This document shows, piece after piece, positions 27,816 through 27,890 of a stretch of 27,890 bases of DNA (positions are counted from its first letter, which is position 1; every line of letters starts with the position of its first letter). Both the position numbers and the translations under genes were made by a program. Source of the stretch: a virus; IMG/VR virus record IMGVR_UViG_3300022920_000030, positions 1-27,890 of that record; one strand, 5' to 3'. The notes below the pieces were generated by a model, which was not told the origin of the DNA, ran no database searches, and saw only the letters and a list, made by a program, of their open reading frames with translations.

Positions 27816-27890
27816 TTACGCCTCTAGACCATATCTTGCGTAACCCTTCGCCACGCTATATTCGAGTGTATTCTTGTTAAATACGAATCC
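27816..27890 (-). CDS. C-terminal end of an upstream gene (partial)
   Basis: The first 25 codons of the minus strand at the right edge are open and end at TAA (27818-27816): ...GFVFNKNTLEYSVAKGYARY, GLEA. The codon pattern is coding-like and the next gene starts two bases downstream, so this is most likely the 3' end of a gene of the same operon. With only 24 residues no family can be named. Confidence 0.6.
   Translation of the reverse strand, partial: GFVFNKNTLEYSVAKGYARYGLEA

Overview
This window is part of a tailed double-stranded DNA phage or prophage with a lambda-like plan: GpA-type terminase, lambda-type portal, gpG/gpGT tail chaperone, tape measure and a J-like tail tip. The host is probably a Gram-negative bacterium. 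Its genus cannot be read from the sequence. I found no integrase, tRNA, rRNA, IS element or CRISPR. Nearly every gene lies on the minus strand and is read from right to left. Most neighbours overlap by 1-17 bases (ATGA, TAATG or GTGA junctions), as in tightly coupled phage operons.

Reading in transcription order (right to left): (1) 27.89-26.40 kb holds a lysis-type cassette: a membrane-anchored coiled-coil protein, a small one-TM protein, a 3TM-type holin and an M15 peptidase endolysin. (2) 26.34-24.77 kb is a recombination operon of ERF annealase, YqaJ/lambda-type exonuclease and SSB. It starts behind a promoter with operator-like dyads. (3) 24.77-24.04 kb holds a Cro/XRE-like regulator, two terminators pointing the other way and a possible plus-strand transcription unit. 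(4) 24.04-18.70 kb holds a C5-cytosine methyltransferase whose whole gene is also open in a second frame, winged-helix and replisome-type proteins, a metallophosphoesterase, DUF3310 and NinG. It ends at tandem terminators near 18.6 kb. (5) 18.37-17.19 kb holds two small acidic proteins and a basic structural-type protein, set among an unusual 11-bp repeat family. (6) 16.78-14.20 kb is a cassette of nine small or unknown genes, including a GP88-family protein, ending at a strong terminator at 14.16 kb. (7) A non-coding stretch at 13.7-14.15 kb is the likely cos/packaging region. (8) From a good sigma70-like promoter at 13.7 kb the late operon runs to the left edge: TerS, TerL, gpW-like, portal, protease-capsid fusion, head-tail connectors, tail terminator, tail tube, gpG/gpGT, tape measure, two tail-tip proteins and the J-like protein, which is cut by the window edge.

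The most unusual points are these: the two-frame methyltransferase gene, in which the alternate frame also looks like a real phage protein; the 11-bp repeats bracketing one gene; a capsid gene apparently nested in frame inside the protease fusion with its own ribosome binding site; a 143-base terS/terL overlap; and a plus-strand island around the regulator. Several genes shorter than 60 codons were found by direct reading (16638-16775, 14473-14628, 14205-14297, 22748-22885 and the gpT extension). All family assignments rest on motif recognition without database searches.
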